Positions 28,088-38,468 are shown, counted from the first letter of the stretch. The stretch: 64,000 bases of DNA from JAWKOK01 sp963698255 (GCA_963698255.1 CAVOQD010000023.1:62001-126000); one strand, 5' to 3'. Program-made: numbers and translations. Notes: generated by a model from the letters alone, not told the origin.

Positions 28088-28182
28088 ACCGCGGATCGGC
28101 GCTGATCTTGCGAATCCTTGCGGATTTCTACCGAGAGACATCCGTGTTCATCCGCCTCATCAGCCCAATCCGCGGTCGATGA
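28087..28182. repeat. quasi-palindrome, 'CCGCGGAT' word family
   Basis: GACCGCGGATCGG... on the left faces ...CCAATCCGCGGTC on the right. It lies between the TetR gene and the exporter ATPase. Relatives are at 29126-29218 and 30079-30174. Confidence 0.65.
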
Positions 28183-28211
28183 ATCGTTTCGATCGAGAAG
28201 AAATCTGAGAC

Positions 28212-29122
28212 ATGGATCCAGCGATTTCCACCAACAATCTCAGCAAGCGTTACGGCGATGTCACGGCGGTCGATGGCCTGTCGCTGCGGGTCAGCCGCGG
28301 CGAGATCTACGCCTTTCTCGGCCTCAACGGCGCGGGCAAGACCACGACCATTCGCATGTTGCTGGGCATGATCAAGCCGACCGGCGGGCGAAGCAAGCGT
28401 GCTGGGCAAACGTATCGGCACACGGACGCAACCAGCCGTGGGCGTCGGTCGGCTATCTGGTCGAGACCGCCAACGCCTACCCGGACCTGACCGTGCGCCA
28501 GAACCTGGAGGTGATGCGTCGCCTGCGGCCCGGCGTGGCGCCGGATGCGATTGACCGGGTGATCGAACGACTGGGGCTGACCGCAATACGCCGACCGGCG
28601 TGCCGGCACGCTGTCGCTGGGCAATGCACAGCGGCTGGGGCTGGCCAAGGCCTTGATGCACGACCCCGAACTGCTGATTCTGGACGAGCCGGCCAATGGC
28701 CTGGACCCGGCGGGCATCGTCGAGATCCGCAATCTGCTGACCGAGTTGGCGCATGAACAGGGTGTGACCGTCTTCATGTCCAGCCACATCCTGGGCGAGG
28801 TGTCGCGGCTGGCCCATCGCATCGGCATCATCCACCAGGGTCGGCTGTTGCAGGAACTGGATGTCGATGAACTGGAACGCAACCGGCAGCGACGGCTCCT
28901 GGTGCAGACACGCGATATCGGAGGCGACCCAGGGCGTGCTGTGCGATGCCGGGTTTGCCAGCCACTCTTCGTCCAACGGCGTCATCGAGCTTGAGACCGA
29001 GCAGGCAGTTGAACACCCGGATGAGATCGCAAGGCTCCTCGTCGAAGCCGGTCATGCACCGACCATGCTTGAACGTCGACCAGGAAGATCTGGAGCACTA
29101 TTTTCTGCGCTTGATCGGTTAA
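28212..29122 (+). CDS. ABC-2 type exporter ATP-binding protein (several frameshifts)
   Basis: Joined frames give about 303 residues of a CcmA-type ATPase. Visible are Walker A GLNGAGKTTTIR, a LSLGNAQRLGLAKAL signature-like segment (LSLGN in place of LSGGQ), Walker B LLILDEPANGLDP and the switch SSHILGEV. Breaks lie near 28396 (CG lost from CGCGAA), 28430, 28590 and 28915. The C-terminal tail NVDQEDLEHYFLRLIG ends at TAA 29120. It should energise the membrane protein encoded next. Confidence 0.8.
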
Positions 29123-29125
29123 GGA

Positions 29126-29218
29126 ATTCACCGCGGATTCTCCGGATTCAACGGATTGCCGCGGATTTTTCAGAAAAATCCGCGATGATCCGTGGAATCC
29201 GGAGAATCCGCGGTGAAT
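29126..29218. repeat. large hairpin with 24-bp perfect arms, 'CCGCGGAT' family
   Basis: Arms at 29126-29149 and 29195-29218 are perfectly complementary; inner GCGGATTTTTC/GAAAAATCCGC pairs further, so nearly the whole element folds. It begins four bases after the ATPase stop, ahead of the exporter membrane gene. Confidence 0.85.
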
Positions 29219-29242
29219 CGAAAAAGTCTGGAGCATTTGCAC

Positions 29243-30019
29243 ATGAACAACGTCACACAAGCCACGTGGGTGGAACTGTTCAAGGCCCGTCGATCCAAGA
29301 TGCCCCTGCTCACCGGCCTTGGTTTTCTGATGATCCCCTTTGTGGGCGGCTTCTTCATGATCGTCCTCAAGGACCCTGAACTTGCGCGACGGTCCGGCAT
29401 GATCAGCGCCAAGGCGCAGATGTTGGCCGGCGTCGCCGATTGGCCGACCTATCTCGAATCTGCTGGCCCAGGCCACCGCGGTCGGCGGGTTGATTCTCTT
29501 CAGCCTCATCGGCAGTTGGGTCTTTGGCCGCGAGTTTTCCGACCGCACGGTGAAGGATCTGCTGGCCCTGCCCACCGCCCGATCGGCCATCGTGGCGGCC
29601 AAGTTCGCTGTGATCGCCATCTGGTCTGCGGCGCCTGGTTGGCATCATCTATTTCGTCGGGCTGGGTGTCGGCGTTGCAGTGGACCTGCCTCGAAGCCGC
29701 CACGAGCGTCATCGGGCAAGGCAGCGCCAGACTTGCGATCACCGCCGGGCTGACCATCATCAGCATCACGCCGATCCTCTTCTTCGCCAGCGCGGGGCAC
29801 GGCTATCTGCCGCCCATGGGCGTGGCGATCCTGGCCATCTTCCTCTCCCAGATCATCGCCGTGGCCGGGTATGGCGAATACTTCCCCTGGTCGATCCCGG
29901 CTCTCTATGCGCAAGGGGATGAATTGGGAGCGATCAGCTTTGTGATCGTCGGGGTCACCGGCATCGTCGGTGTCGTCGCCACGTTCCTCTGGTGGGAGAT
30001 GGCCGACCAGACGCAGTAG
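29243..30019 (+). CDS. ABC-2 type exporter membrane protein (several frameshifts)
   Basis: Joined frames give about 260 residues with six membrane helices, including LLTGLGFLMIPFVGGFFMIV, GLILFSLIGSWVFGREF, VGIIYFVGLGVGVAV, LTIISITPILFFAS and VIVGVTGIVGVVATFLWW. Two breaks (about 29467 and 29689) fit loss of CG from CGCGAA; one (about 29645) is an extra C. GREFSDRTVKDLLALP is typical of ABC-2 permeases. The substrate is unknown. Confidence 0.8.
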   Translation: MNNVTQATWVELFKARRSKMPLLTGLGFLMIPFVGGFFMIVLKDPELARRSGMISAKAQMLAGVADWPTYLESAGPGHRGRRVDSLQPHRQLGLWPRVFRPHGEGSAGPAHRPIGHRGGQVRCDRHLVCGAWLASSISSGWVSALQWTCLEAATSVIGQGSARLAITAGLTIISITPILFFASAGHGYLPPMGVAILAIFLSQIIAVAGYGEYFPWSIPALYAQGDELGAISFVIVGVTGIVGVVATFLWWEMADQTQ

Positions 30020-30078
30020 ATGATGGGACTTTTCGGGGAGCGAACATAGTTTGGCAGTAACTAAACAGGCTACGATCC

Positions 30079-30174
30079 AAATAGACCGCGGATTTGGCGG
30101 ATGAGGCTGATTCTCGCGGATAGAAATCCGAATCAATCTGGGTTTTGTCCGCCGAATTCGCCTAATCCGCTGGT
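30079..30174. repeat. quasi-palindrome, 'CCGCGGAT' word family
   Basis: GACCGCGGATTTGGCGGATGA faces TTCGCCTAATCCGCTGGTC between two convergent genes. It may act as a bidirectional terminator, but there is no T-run. Confidence 0.55.
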
Positions 30175-30211
30175 CACATCAGAGTCCCGTTGCACAGATT
30201 ACGTTTGGCAA

Positions 30212-30798
30212 TCAATTCTGTTGCAGCTTGTCGATCACTTGCCGAACAACTATGACCGGGATGAAGGCAAATAAACCCAAGACGATCCCGATTTCACGGC
30301 CCAAACTGCTCTCGGGGTTGGGCTTCCAGGTTAAGCGGTTCTTGACGGCTTCGATCATGATGCCGTAGACATTGCCGACCATGATCGTGCGGATGACCGC
30401 CAAGATATCGGTCGTCTGTCTCCGGTCCGTAGGTCTCCAGCAGGCGCTGACAGGCCTCCTCTTCGGGATGGCCCTCGGTCTCAGCGTAGTGCTGGGCAAA
30501 GAGCAGCGCGACCGTTTCCTCGGCCGGGGCGCTGCTCAGATCGCCGCTCAATATGTCCTGTACCTCTCCCTCCTGCAACCCCGCTTTCAACGCCACACTG
30601 GTGTGATAGTAGCTGCAATAGCGGCATCCATTGACCTCCGTGACAGCCAGCATGATGCGTTCGCTGAATGCCTTGCTGACGCGCTCGCTCCTGTGCGCGC
30701 GGCGGATGTCGCCAATGTGAGCCATGGCGTCGTTGAGCAGGCGGTAGAACGAACTGACGCTGTAGATGCGTCGCCTGATATTCGATATTGCCGATCAT
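30212..30798 (-). CDS. carboxymuconolactone decarboxylase (AhpD)-like protein with C-terminal hydrophobic segment (frameshifted)
   Basis: Joined frames give about 195 residues. The CMD core contains RIMLAVTEVNGCRYCSYYHT, that is the AhpD-type CxxC followed by His, which usually means a peroxidase or redox-carrier function. A break near 30775 fits loss of CG from CGCGA; another is near 30415. The last 30 residues (GIVLGLFAFIPVIVVRQVI) are strongly hydrophobic and could be a membrane anchor, which is unusual for this family. Confidence 0.75.
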
Positions 30799-31340
30799 TT
30801 CTTCTTCCTCATTCCGCGTCGCACTTCAGGAAATAGCTCCGACTCAAGCAGTAGATGCTATGTCATGTTGAGCGGGTTCACGTTGACGGATACTTGTTTC
30901 AAAATGACCAGCGAAGCATCTCGGCTTGGCTAAGCAAGATGCTTCGCTGGCCCTCTAGCGCACGCAGTCTCCTAGGGCTGACGTGCTTCTAGGAAACAAG
31001 CTATGTCGCGGCAGGAGATACTCTGTCACCCTGAGCGGCTTCGCAGCAATCGATCGCTGATCCTAAACATCAGCGCAGGGTCTCTGCTATGCCTGTCGAG
31101 ATCCTTCGCTGGACTGCTGCGGGCAAGAAGCTGAATGCGCGAAGCCGCTCAGGATGACAGAGAAGCAGTCGCTCGTGTTCAGTTTCTTTCAGTTTTTGCG
31201 AAGCCGGGTTCGGCAGATACTCAGAATGACAGATCGTGACCTACTGAAATTGTTGTTCTATTCCAAGTCTACACCCCAATTATCAGGACAGTGTGAAGCG
31301 ACCGTCTGAAGACACATATGAGGAATCTGGAAATTGGGTA
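30799..31340. repeat. gene-poor spacer with two hairpin repeats
   Basis: CCAGCGAAGCATCT (30908-30921) pairs perfectly with AGATGCTTCGCTGG (30937-30950). A larger element at about 31030-31235 runs from TCACCCTGAGCGGCTTCGC to GCGAAGCCGCTCAGGATGAC and TTTCAGTTTTTGCGAAGCC; it shares blocks with 7758-7952. No coding frame is supported. Confidence 0.7.
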
Positions 31341-31370
31341 TTGACTGACGGTCAGTCAGTATGATATACT
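31341..31370 (+). promoter_or_regulatory. promoter with TetR-type operator TGACTGAC-G-GTCAGTCA
   Basis: TTGACT (31341-31346), 18 bases, TATACT (31365-31370). A perfect 17-base palindrome (31342-31358) covers the -35 and part of the spacer. The motif is typical of TetR-family operators; the TetR gene at 33986 closes the same gene set. Confidence 0.82.
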
Positions 31371-31456
31371 GGCAACTATCAGGCAGAAGAGTCTGCACAA
31401 AAACGCAACAGTTTGGGCAAACCGTTGTCCAACAGAGACAAAGAAAGGAGTCAAAC

Positions 31457-32346
31457 ATGAGTACGCAATCCACCGCTATCGACCAACGCTCTACTTCGTC
31501 CTGGCCTTCGCCGTGACCTGGATCAACGGGTTTATCCTGGCGGCACAGAGTCAGCAGGGCGCCGAAAAGAATCTGCTCCATCTGTTACTGGCCTATATGG
31601 GGCCGCTGCTCGCCGCTCTTTTCATGATGTACGTATTTGCCGACAAGCCTTTCCGGGCCGACTTTCGGCGGCGGATATTCGATCTACGTTTGATCGACAA
31701 GCGCTATCTGCTATTCACGCTGCTTCTGCTGCCGTTGGGCATGGTGGCAGCCATCGGCATCTCCATCGTCTTTGGACAGCCGGTTGAACAGTTACGCTTT
31801 GCCCAAGCATTCAAGATCTTCGACGGAGAGGTAATCCTCAGCATGATCCTCCTGGTGCTGGTGCCGGTGCTGGAGGAATTGGGCTGGCGCGGGTATGGCG
31901 TCGACAGCCTGGCAAGCAAGTTCAACCTGTTTGTCACCAGCCTGATCTTCGGCGCATTGTGGGGCCTCTGGCATCTGCCGGCCTTTTTCATCGAAGGTTC
32001 CTATCAGGGGTCGCTCTGGGGGCAGCATCCGATCTTCGCCATCAATTTCTTTGTCGGGATCATCCCGTTGGCGTTGATCACGAACTACCTCTTCTACAGG
32101 AATCGGCGCAGCATCGCCTTGCTGGCTCTGTTCCATGTCCTGGTCAACTACTCGTCGGAAGTGTTCGAAGCCAACCAGATCAGCAAATGCATCTACACGC
32201 TGATCATGACCGCCGTCGCCGTGGCGCTCGTCCTCAGAAACCGGGAGTTCTTCTTCACGGAGAAGATGAACCTGATGCTAGAAACCGTTCTGCCGCCAGA
32301 CGACGATGGGGATGGAGCGGCGTGGCAATGGCGCAACTGCGCTTGA
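31457..32346 (+). CDS. CPBP-family intramembrane metalloprotease (one frameshift)
   Basis: ATG 31457 follows AAAGGAG. The first 10 codons are in one frame and the rest in another; the break is near 31490. The protein has about eight membrane helices and the CPBP/Abi motifs EELGWRGYG (EExxxR), a FxxxH-like LWGLWHLPAFF and LFHVLVNYSSE. Relatives process CAAX proteins or act as bacteriocin self-immunity or uncharacterised proteases. It heads an operon with an MFS carrier and a TetR. Confidence 0.85.
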
Positions 32347-32472
32347 CCAGAGGCGATTGGCCAAGGAAAATAGACCGCAGATTCTTCCGGATGTAGTCGG
32401 ACTCACTCCGACGATATCAGCAAAATCCGCGAGTCTATCGTCTCATCTCTCCAAAAAAGTGATTCAACAGAA

Positions 32473-33889
32473 ATGAGCAATCAAATGACTGAACAAAATT
32501 CAATGCGCAATGTTCTTTCCATCCGAGATTTCCGACTGCTCTTTGCCGGCACATCAACCTCGCTGCTGGGTGATCAGTTTGCCCTCATTGCCATTCCCTG
32601 GCTGGTGCTGCAACTCACCGGAGACCCGGTTGCACTGGGCATGGTGCTGGCGCTGGAGGGCATCCCGCGGGCGCTCTTCATGCTCTTCGGGGGCGCTATC
32701 ACCGACCGTGTGTCGCCACGGGCTGTCCTGATCGGCTCGGACATCGTGCGCTTTGTACTGGCCGCGCTGATGACGGTCGTCGTGTGGCCGGCGTGGTCGA
32801 GATGTGGATGCTCTATGCCTTCAGCCTGGGCTTCGGGCTGGTGGCCGGCTTTGCCGTGCCCGCGGGCAACAGCATCGTGCCCATGGTGGTGGAGGAGAAC
32901 GACCTGCAGGCCGGCAATTCCATTGTGATGGGGGCCGGCCAGTTGGTCGGATTTGTCGGGCCTGTGCTGGCCGGCATCCTGATCGGGAGCTATGCCGAAT
33001 CGCTGCGGGGCATTGGCCTGGCCTTCGGCATCGACGCCGCTACCTTCGCCGTGTCGGCGATTTTGCTGGGGCTGATGCATCGGGGCGGCCATCTGCCGTC
33101 AGCCGAGCAGTGTGGCAAGCAAGGAGAGCGTCTGGACGTCCATCGTCGCCGGCATGAACTATGTGTGGCAGGATGAGGCCCTGCGCCTGATGTTCATCGT
33201 CATCGCTGCGGTAAATTTCCTCTTTGTCGGTCCGATTCTGGTCGGCATTCCGGTGTTGGCCGATCAGCGGCTGGCAGAGGGGGCCACGGCCTTTGGGTTG
33301 CTGCTGTCCGGTTTCGCCGGCGGCAATCTGGCTGGTTTTCTGTTGGCCGGTCTGCTGCCCCGGCCCGACGGCAAGCACCATCCGTCTGCTGCTGATCGCC
33401 CTGCTGACCCTCTTCGGTCTTGTGACGGCGATGATGGGATTTATCCACTCGACGTGGATCGATCTTGCCTTGATGGTGCTGCTTGGCGTGGGCAACGGCT
33501 ACATCACCATCATTCTGTTCACGTCGATCCAGAGCCGCGCGCCCAAGGCAATGCTGGGCCGGATCATGAGCCTGCTGATGCTTGCCAGCACCGGCCTGGT
33601 CCCCATCTCGCAGGCCCTCTCCGGCGTGATCGTCGCCTGGAATTTGAGCGCACTCTTTGTGCTGGCCGGTGGATTGATCGTGTTGGTCACATTCTGGGCA
33701 GCCTTCCAGCCGGCCCTGGGGACCTTCAGCGAGGATCTGCTGGCGAATGTCGTGATTCGTTCTTTACCACAGATGAACGCTGATATTCACAGATGGGGCA
33801 CGGATATACTCTGGTTGCACAGAAGCCTTCCAGAGCATATCCGTGGGTATCTGTGTCTCACTTGTGGACATCTGTCCATCTGTGGCTGA
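32473..33889 (+). CDS. MFS transporter, MFS_3/enterobactin-exporter type (several frameshifts)
   Basis: Four frame pieces join to about 430 residues with twelve helices. FRLLFAGTSTSLLGDQFALIA is the usual first helix; GGAITDRVSPRAVLIGSDI is the loop 2-3 motif. Breaks lie near 32790, 33115 and 33370. The frame runs through the CACAGAT repeat to 33889, so the true stop is probably near 33765. The DHA3-like group exports drugs or metabolites; the flanking TetR fits efflux control. Confidence 0.75.
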
Positions 33890-33890
33890 T
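33768..33890. repeat. intergenic quasi-palindrome, 'CACAGAT' word family
   Basis: ACCACAGATGAACGCTG on the left faces words such as CATCTGTCCATCTGTGG on the right. The MFS frame reads through it. Confidence 0.65.
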
Positions 33891-33985
33891 CCTTTGTTCA
33901 TTGTAGCGGAGTCATCTGTGGCAAAATGAATGTCGGAAGATGAGGGCGTCGGCCAATCGGGAAAATCAGCAGGGAGAGTTGGCAC

Positions 33986-34609
33986 ATGGCACGTACCGTC
34001 AAATCAGCGCAAGAGCGACGGCTGGAGATCATCCAAACATCGGAGCGGCTGTTCCGGGAGAACGGCTACGCCAACACCGCGGTCGACGCCATCATCAAGG
34101 AGATGGGCGTGGCCAAGGGCACCTTCTACTACTACTTCAAGTCCAAGGAAGAGGTGTTGGCGGCCATCGTCGAGCACACCCTCGACCAGATCGTGGTTTT
34201 GGCCGAGCAGGTCGCGGACGATCCGTCGCTGGACGCGCTGGCCAAGATGCGGATGCTGCTCTCCGGCGGCCAGATGGGCGACGAACAGACCGACGAGGTT
34301 GCCGAGTTTCTGCATCTGCCCGGCAACCGAGAACTGCACGAGGTGACCAACATCCAGACGGTGCTGCGCCTGTCGCCTGTCTTTGCCAAGATCGTGGAGC
34401 AGGGCAATCGAGAGGGTATCTTTCATGCTGAGCGGCCACTGGAGACCATGCAGTTTCTGCTGACCGGTTCCCAGTTCCTGCTGGATGGCGGACTGTTCGA
34501 GTTTTCCGACGAGGAATTGAGAGAGCGGCGAATCGTCACCCAGGCAATCGTGGAGAAGGCGCTGGGCGCGGAGCGTGGCACGTTCGACTTCATGAATCAG
34601 TCGGGATGA
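33986..34609 (+). CDS. TetR-family transcriptional regulator
   Basis: An intact 207-residue regulator. The helix-turn-helix spans about 12-58 (RLEIIQTSERLFRENGY, VDAIIKEMGVAKGTFYYYF, KSKEEV); the helical ligand domain follows. It is third after the CPBP protease and MFS carrier and probably represses them through the palindrome at 31342-31358 (inference). Confidence 0.9.
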   Translation: MARTVKSAQERRLEIIQTSERLFRENGYANTAVDAIIKEMGVAKGTFYYYFKSKEEVLAAIVEHTLDQIVVLAEQVADDPSLDALAKMRMLLSGGQMGDEQTDEVAEFLHLPGNRELHEVTNIQTVLRLSPVFAKIVEQGNREGIFHAERPLETMQFLLTGSQFLLDGGLFEFSDEELRERRIVTQAIVEKALGAERGTFDFMNQSG

Positions 34610-34917
34610 CTGACACCTTGTTTTTGATGAAAACTGTTCAAACAGAGGCCGTTTCTATTCAGATTGAGGCCAAATAGCCCCATTTATGAGCGAAATCGGC
34701 CGATGTTGGCGGTAAATTCGTTCTGAATACAGAGTCATGGCATCATCCTCCCAAAAGTTGATTTGACTTAGCGAATGCGGAGGCCCTTCCATGACAGTCG
34801 AATTCGGCAAAACCGAAGAACGGATCAACACACAGTTCGCACCATTGGCAGCATTGATCATCAGAGTTGTTTCTCAATAAAGGATGAGGTAGGCTATCCG
34901 GTGAAAAGAGCCTACCG
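34610..34917. other. spacer before the IS5-like remnant
   Basis: No gene is supported. TTGAGGCCAAA (34653-34663) is the near-complement of TTTTGGCCTCGAA at about 37021, on the far side of both insertion sequences. This could be a remnant terminal repeat or chance. Confidence 0.3.
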
Positions 34918-35658
34918 ATGATGCTAAAAATACGTGATGAGCGCCAGATGAGAGCGCTGACCGGGTTGTCTCAAGTCCAATTTGATAAGCTGTTGGTGAC
35001 ATTCACGCAGGTATACGAGGCTGAACGCCAGCGCGCATATATGCGTACGAAGTTGGCAGGCACACGAAAAAGGAAGCCAGGCGGCGGTCAGAAAGGAAAG
35101 CTGCCGAGAATGGAGGACAAGCTCCTCTTCGTGCTCTACTATTACAAGACCTACCCGACGTTTGATGTCTTGGGCACACATTTTGACCTGTCACGCTCGA
35201 AGGCGCATGAGAATTTGCACAAATTGTCGCCCATACTCCATGCGACGCTGGTCGAAATGGGCATGATGCCCAAACGAGAGTTCAAGACGCCCGATGAACT
35301 GAAGGCAGCCCTGGGCGGGATTGACCAGCTCCTCATTGATGCGACCGAACGTCAAATGCGTCGTTCCGAAGATGATGCGACACAACGAGAGCACTACAGC
35401 GGTAAAAAAACAGCATACGGTGAAGAATACCGTGATTTCCACGATTGACAAGGTCATTCTCTTCGTGGGACGCACCTTCACCGGGCGCAATTTGACACTG
35501 CCTACGAGCAACATCCAGAGCGATTCGTCAAAGGAGCGCCGACACCACCGCAGTTACCGGATGAAGTCTGGATCAATCCACTGGCCGTTTCGCATGGCGG
35601 CGCCGGTGAGTCGGAGCCAGAGACCTCCCCCTTGCTAGCGATACCGAGCAGCCCTTGA
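34918..35658 (+). pseudogene. IS5-family transposase remnant (frameshifted, C-terminally truncated)
   Basis: The first 176 residues are the N-terminal helix-turn-helix of IS5-type enzymes (ALTGLSQVQFDKLL, KLLFVLYYYKTYPTFDVLG) and the start of the DDE domain (DQLLIDATERQMRR, first Asp). At A7 (35402-35409 region) the frame shifts; deleting one A restores SGKKQHTVKNTVIS. Coding sense then runs only to TGA 35656, ending in FVKGAPTPPQLPDEVWINPL. The later Asp and Glu of the catalytic triad are missing. Confidence 0.75.
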
Positions 35659-35720
35659 CGCCGACGAGCACCGGTACACAATTGGCCATCGCTGGCAAGG
35701 GGGTGAACACACAACAACTG

Positions 35721-36967
35721 CTACAGTAATTGTTTGATTTCACTGTCCAATACTATTGACACATTCCGTCGTTTGAGTTGTTCGCCGTCGAAAACGAGAC
35801 GACCGGGTGTAGCAAGGATATCTCTGATGATGCGTTTCGGGCCGTAGCTGTCAAAACGAGAGCCACTCAGGGCCCGATGATGAAAATCGGCCAAGAGATT
35901 GTGGGCCAAATCGGTGAGCAAAATGTACGACTGTTGGCCGGTGAAGCTCCGTTTTCGGCGGGTTGCCAGGGACAGTCCAGACTTGTCGTTGCCAAATTGT
36001 TCGACTTCGGCACCGCCGCGCGCATTGTAGCAAGACATAAAGTCCCCTTTGGATGGCAATGACAGGGTCGAAAGGTAGTAGCTGTAGCAATTCTGGCCAT
36101 TCTTGATGCGATGCTTGACGAAGCAGCGAATTTTCTTGCCATAGTCGATCGGTGGTTGAACTTCGCCAAGCCGGCAGTGCTCGTAAGCATCCCAGCGTCC
36201 GACCTGCTTGGCAAGCGCATGAGCACGACGACTGGAAATGCTCTTGGCCATCACGTGATAGCCGCGTTCCAGGAGCCAAAGCAGTTCAGCATCGCTGCCG
36301 GCACCGCCATCCATGCGCCAGACGATACGATGCGGATGCAAATTCGCTAACTCTAATGAACTTTCCGTTGCCAGCACGGCTGGACGGAAACAGGTGACCG
36401 TGTGACGGTTGCCTGGATAGAGTTCCGGCCATAGCGTTTCTCGGTACTGAGTGCTGCTGACACGAGCTAATTGACGACCCGTGACGTTTTTTTGCCGCTG
36501 AAGTAGCCTTTCTGGCTCTTTTCAGCCTGTTTGCCGCAAGGGAGACCGGAAAGATCGAAGTCAAGATAGAGATGACCTCGCCAATCATGGTAGGCAATCC
36601 GGCTCTGGGAGCGCCATATGGCGGTCACTGCGCAGCGTAACTCATCAATGTTCGTTAGAGTTAGCGCATCAAGCGTCTCTGATAGGCATGACTGGTCCAC
36701 AAAGCGATCCCATTGCGAGATTTGGGCTAGGCCGATCTCTGGCTTGAGCTTCGTATTTACTTCGGAGATCGTCTCGCAACCGGCCAAAATGCTGATCAGC
36801 ACTTGACATAGCTTGTCTTGCGGCGTGAAATCGCGAGTTTTCATCGCAATCTTCACATCATCAAGCGGTCGTAGTCGCCTTTCATGTTGATAAAGGGCGC
36901 TCAATGCGATCAATGGTGCATATTTCGTGTTCGTCAATTCGTCAGTGAGGCCAAATTCAATGGGCAT
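35721..36967 (-). CDS. IS1380-like DDE transposase (one frameshift at A7)
   Basis: Two frames give about 415 residues of a DDE group 1 transposase: LDFDLSGLPCGKQAEKSQKG (first Asp region), WRMDGGAGSDAELLWLLERG (second Asp), YNARGGAEVEQFGNDKSGL (Glu) and LLTDLAHNLLADFH. Only one lesion exists: a run of seven A where eight restore SGKKNVTGRQLA. The span is one base short of whole codons, as expected. A sequencing slip is likeliest; -1 slippage on the A-run would also give the full protein. The tail lies within 65 bases of the IS5 remnant. Confidence 0.78.
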
Positions 36968-37229
36968 GGAATCGCTCCTATCTGGGCGCTAACTCAAATG
37001 AAGTTTTTCCATTCTACTAGTTTTGGCCTCGAATTGTCTGCTCGACCCGAATAGAATTGACGTCTATTTGGGTTATCGAATAGAAAGCCCTCCTTTTTGG
37101 GCAAAAATAAGGTAACACTTTTTGGTATGGTACGGGGTCGCGACGAAGCGAAATTTGAACACCCCCATATACCTTGTGTTACAATCAAAAATCGCGTCCT
37201 AGACACCTTTCGAAGCCGGTTGGAAAGCA
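36968..37229. other. spacer between IS1380-like element and MFS gene
   Basis: It should contain the right end of the IS1380-like element. I cannot define its terminal repeat. No gene is supported. Confidence 0.3.
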
Positions 37230-38468
37230 ATGAAGTATAAACGGTTAGCCTCAATTTCATATGGCCATTTCGCCATCGATATCCTCAACTCGTCGATCGC
37301 GATCATCCTGACATCTGTCTCCAGCGACTTCGACCTGTCGGTCAGCCAGATCGGTTTCGGCGCCATGATCTACACCTTCGCCGCCGCCTTCAGCCAGCCG
37401 CTCTTCGGATTGGTGGCCGACAAGCTGCGTGGCCGCTGGCTGGGTGCAATCGGCCTGGCCTGGACCATGACCTTCTATGCCCTGGCCGCTTTTGCGCCCA
37501 ACTATCCCGTGCTGATCACGTTGCTGACCATCGGCGCGCTGGGCAGCGGCGCGTTTCATCCTGTGGGCATTGTCAACGCGGCCGATGCCGGTGGCGACTA
37601 TCCCACATCGTCCACCTCGATCTTCTTCCTTCTGGGCCAATCCGGTCTGGCGCTGGGGCCGATTGTCTCGGGCATTGTGTTGCAGCAGATGGGCCTGGCG
37701 GGCTTGCCCTACATCGCCTTGGCCATGACGCCGGCCGTGATCATGATGGCCATCTTCCTGCGCGATCCCATGGCCGAGGAGAAAGACGAGCCGGAAACAC
37801 CCGCTGCGGAGGCATCAGATACCAAGACGTCTGCTTCTGGGGCGTCAGCCTCTGGAGCAGTCACCCGGCCACCGGTTGGGAGGGTGGTGGTCACCGCGTT
37901 TGTGCTGGCCATTGCGCTGCGAGCCACGACGATACAGAGCTATGCCGTGCTGTTGCCGAAATATTTCGATGATCTCGGCTATACCTCGGCCATGTACGGC
38001 ACCATGGTCGGCATCTTCACACTGGGCGGCGCGATAGGCACACTCTCCGGCGGCATCTTCGGCGACCGCTTTGAGCGACGAACCCTGATGGTCGTGGCGC
38101 TGTTGCTCAGCGTGCCCTTTTCGCTGGCGCTGCTCAACACGGCGGGGGCCGCCTATTTCGTGGCCGCATTTATCGCCGGCGCGCTGCTCAACGTGCCCCA
38201 CAGCATCATGCTGATCATCGGCCAGGGTCTGTTGCCCAAACGCAAGGGCTTTATCGGCGGCGCGGTGCTGGGCTTCATGTTTGCCAGTGGCGCGGGGATG
38301 GCCTGGGTCGCAAGCTGGTTTGCCGACTGGGTCGGCTTGACCGCAGTGCTCACAGTGCTGGCCTTCTTCCCGATTGCGGCTGCCGCTGCGACACTCTTTC
38401 TGCCCAGATCAAAAAGCACGGTACTGGTTTCGATTGAGACAGAGCCATCACCGGTCTCGGCAGATTGA
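37230..38468 (+). CDS. MFS transporter, fosmidomycin-resistance (Fsr)-like
   Basis: An intact 412-residue protein with twelve helices. The motif GALGSGAFHPVG in helix 4 and PLFGLVADKLRGRWLG between helices 2 and 3 are typical of the Fsr branch. A long, Ala/Ser/Thr-rich central loop (about 185-215) separates the two halves. It is probably an exporter. No regulator is adjacent. Confidence 0.85.
   Translation: MKYKRLASISYGHFAIDILNSSIAIILTSVSSDFDLSVSQIGFGAMIYTFAAAFSQPLFGLVADKLRGRWLGAIGLAWTMTFYALAAFAPNYPVLITLLTIGALGSGAFHPVGIVNAADAGGDYPTSSTSIFFLLGQSGLALGPIVSGIVLQQMGLAGLPYIALAMTPAVIMMAIFLRDPMAEEKDEPETPAAEASDTKTSASGASASGAVTRPPVGRVVVTAFVLAIALRATTIQSYAVLLPKYFDDLGYTSAMYGTMVGIFTLGGAIGTLSGGIFGDRFERRTLMVVALLLSVPFSLALLNTAGAAYFVAAFIAGALLNVPHSIMLIIGQGLLPKRKGFIGGAVLGFMFASGAGMAWVASWFADWVGLTAVLTVLAFFPIAAAAATLFLPRSKSTVLVSIETEPSPVSAD

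Noticed and set aside
28212..34000. True pseudogene decay of the exporter and MFS genes
   Set aside because: The lesions share sequence contexts with those in essential suf genes and each is a single small indel; error is more likely.
36478..36492. Programmed -1 frameshift as the sole explanation for the IS1380-like transposase
   Set aside because: Possible on the A-run, but no stimulatory structure is evident and homopolymer errors occur elsewhere in the window.
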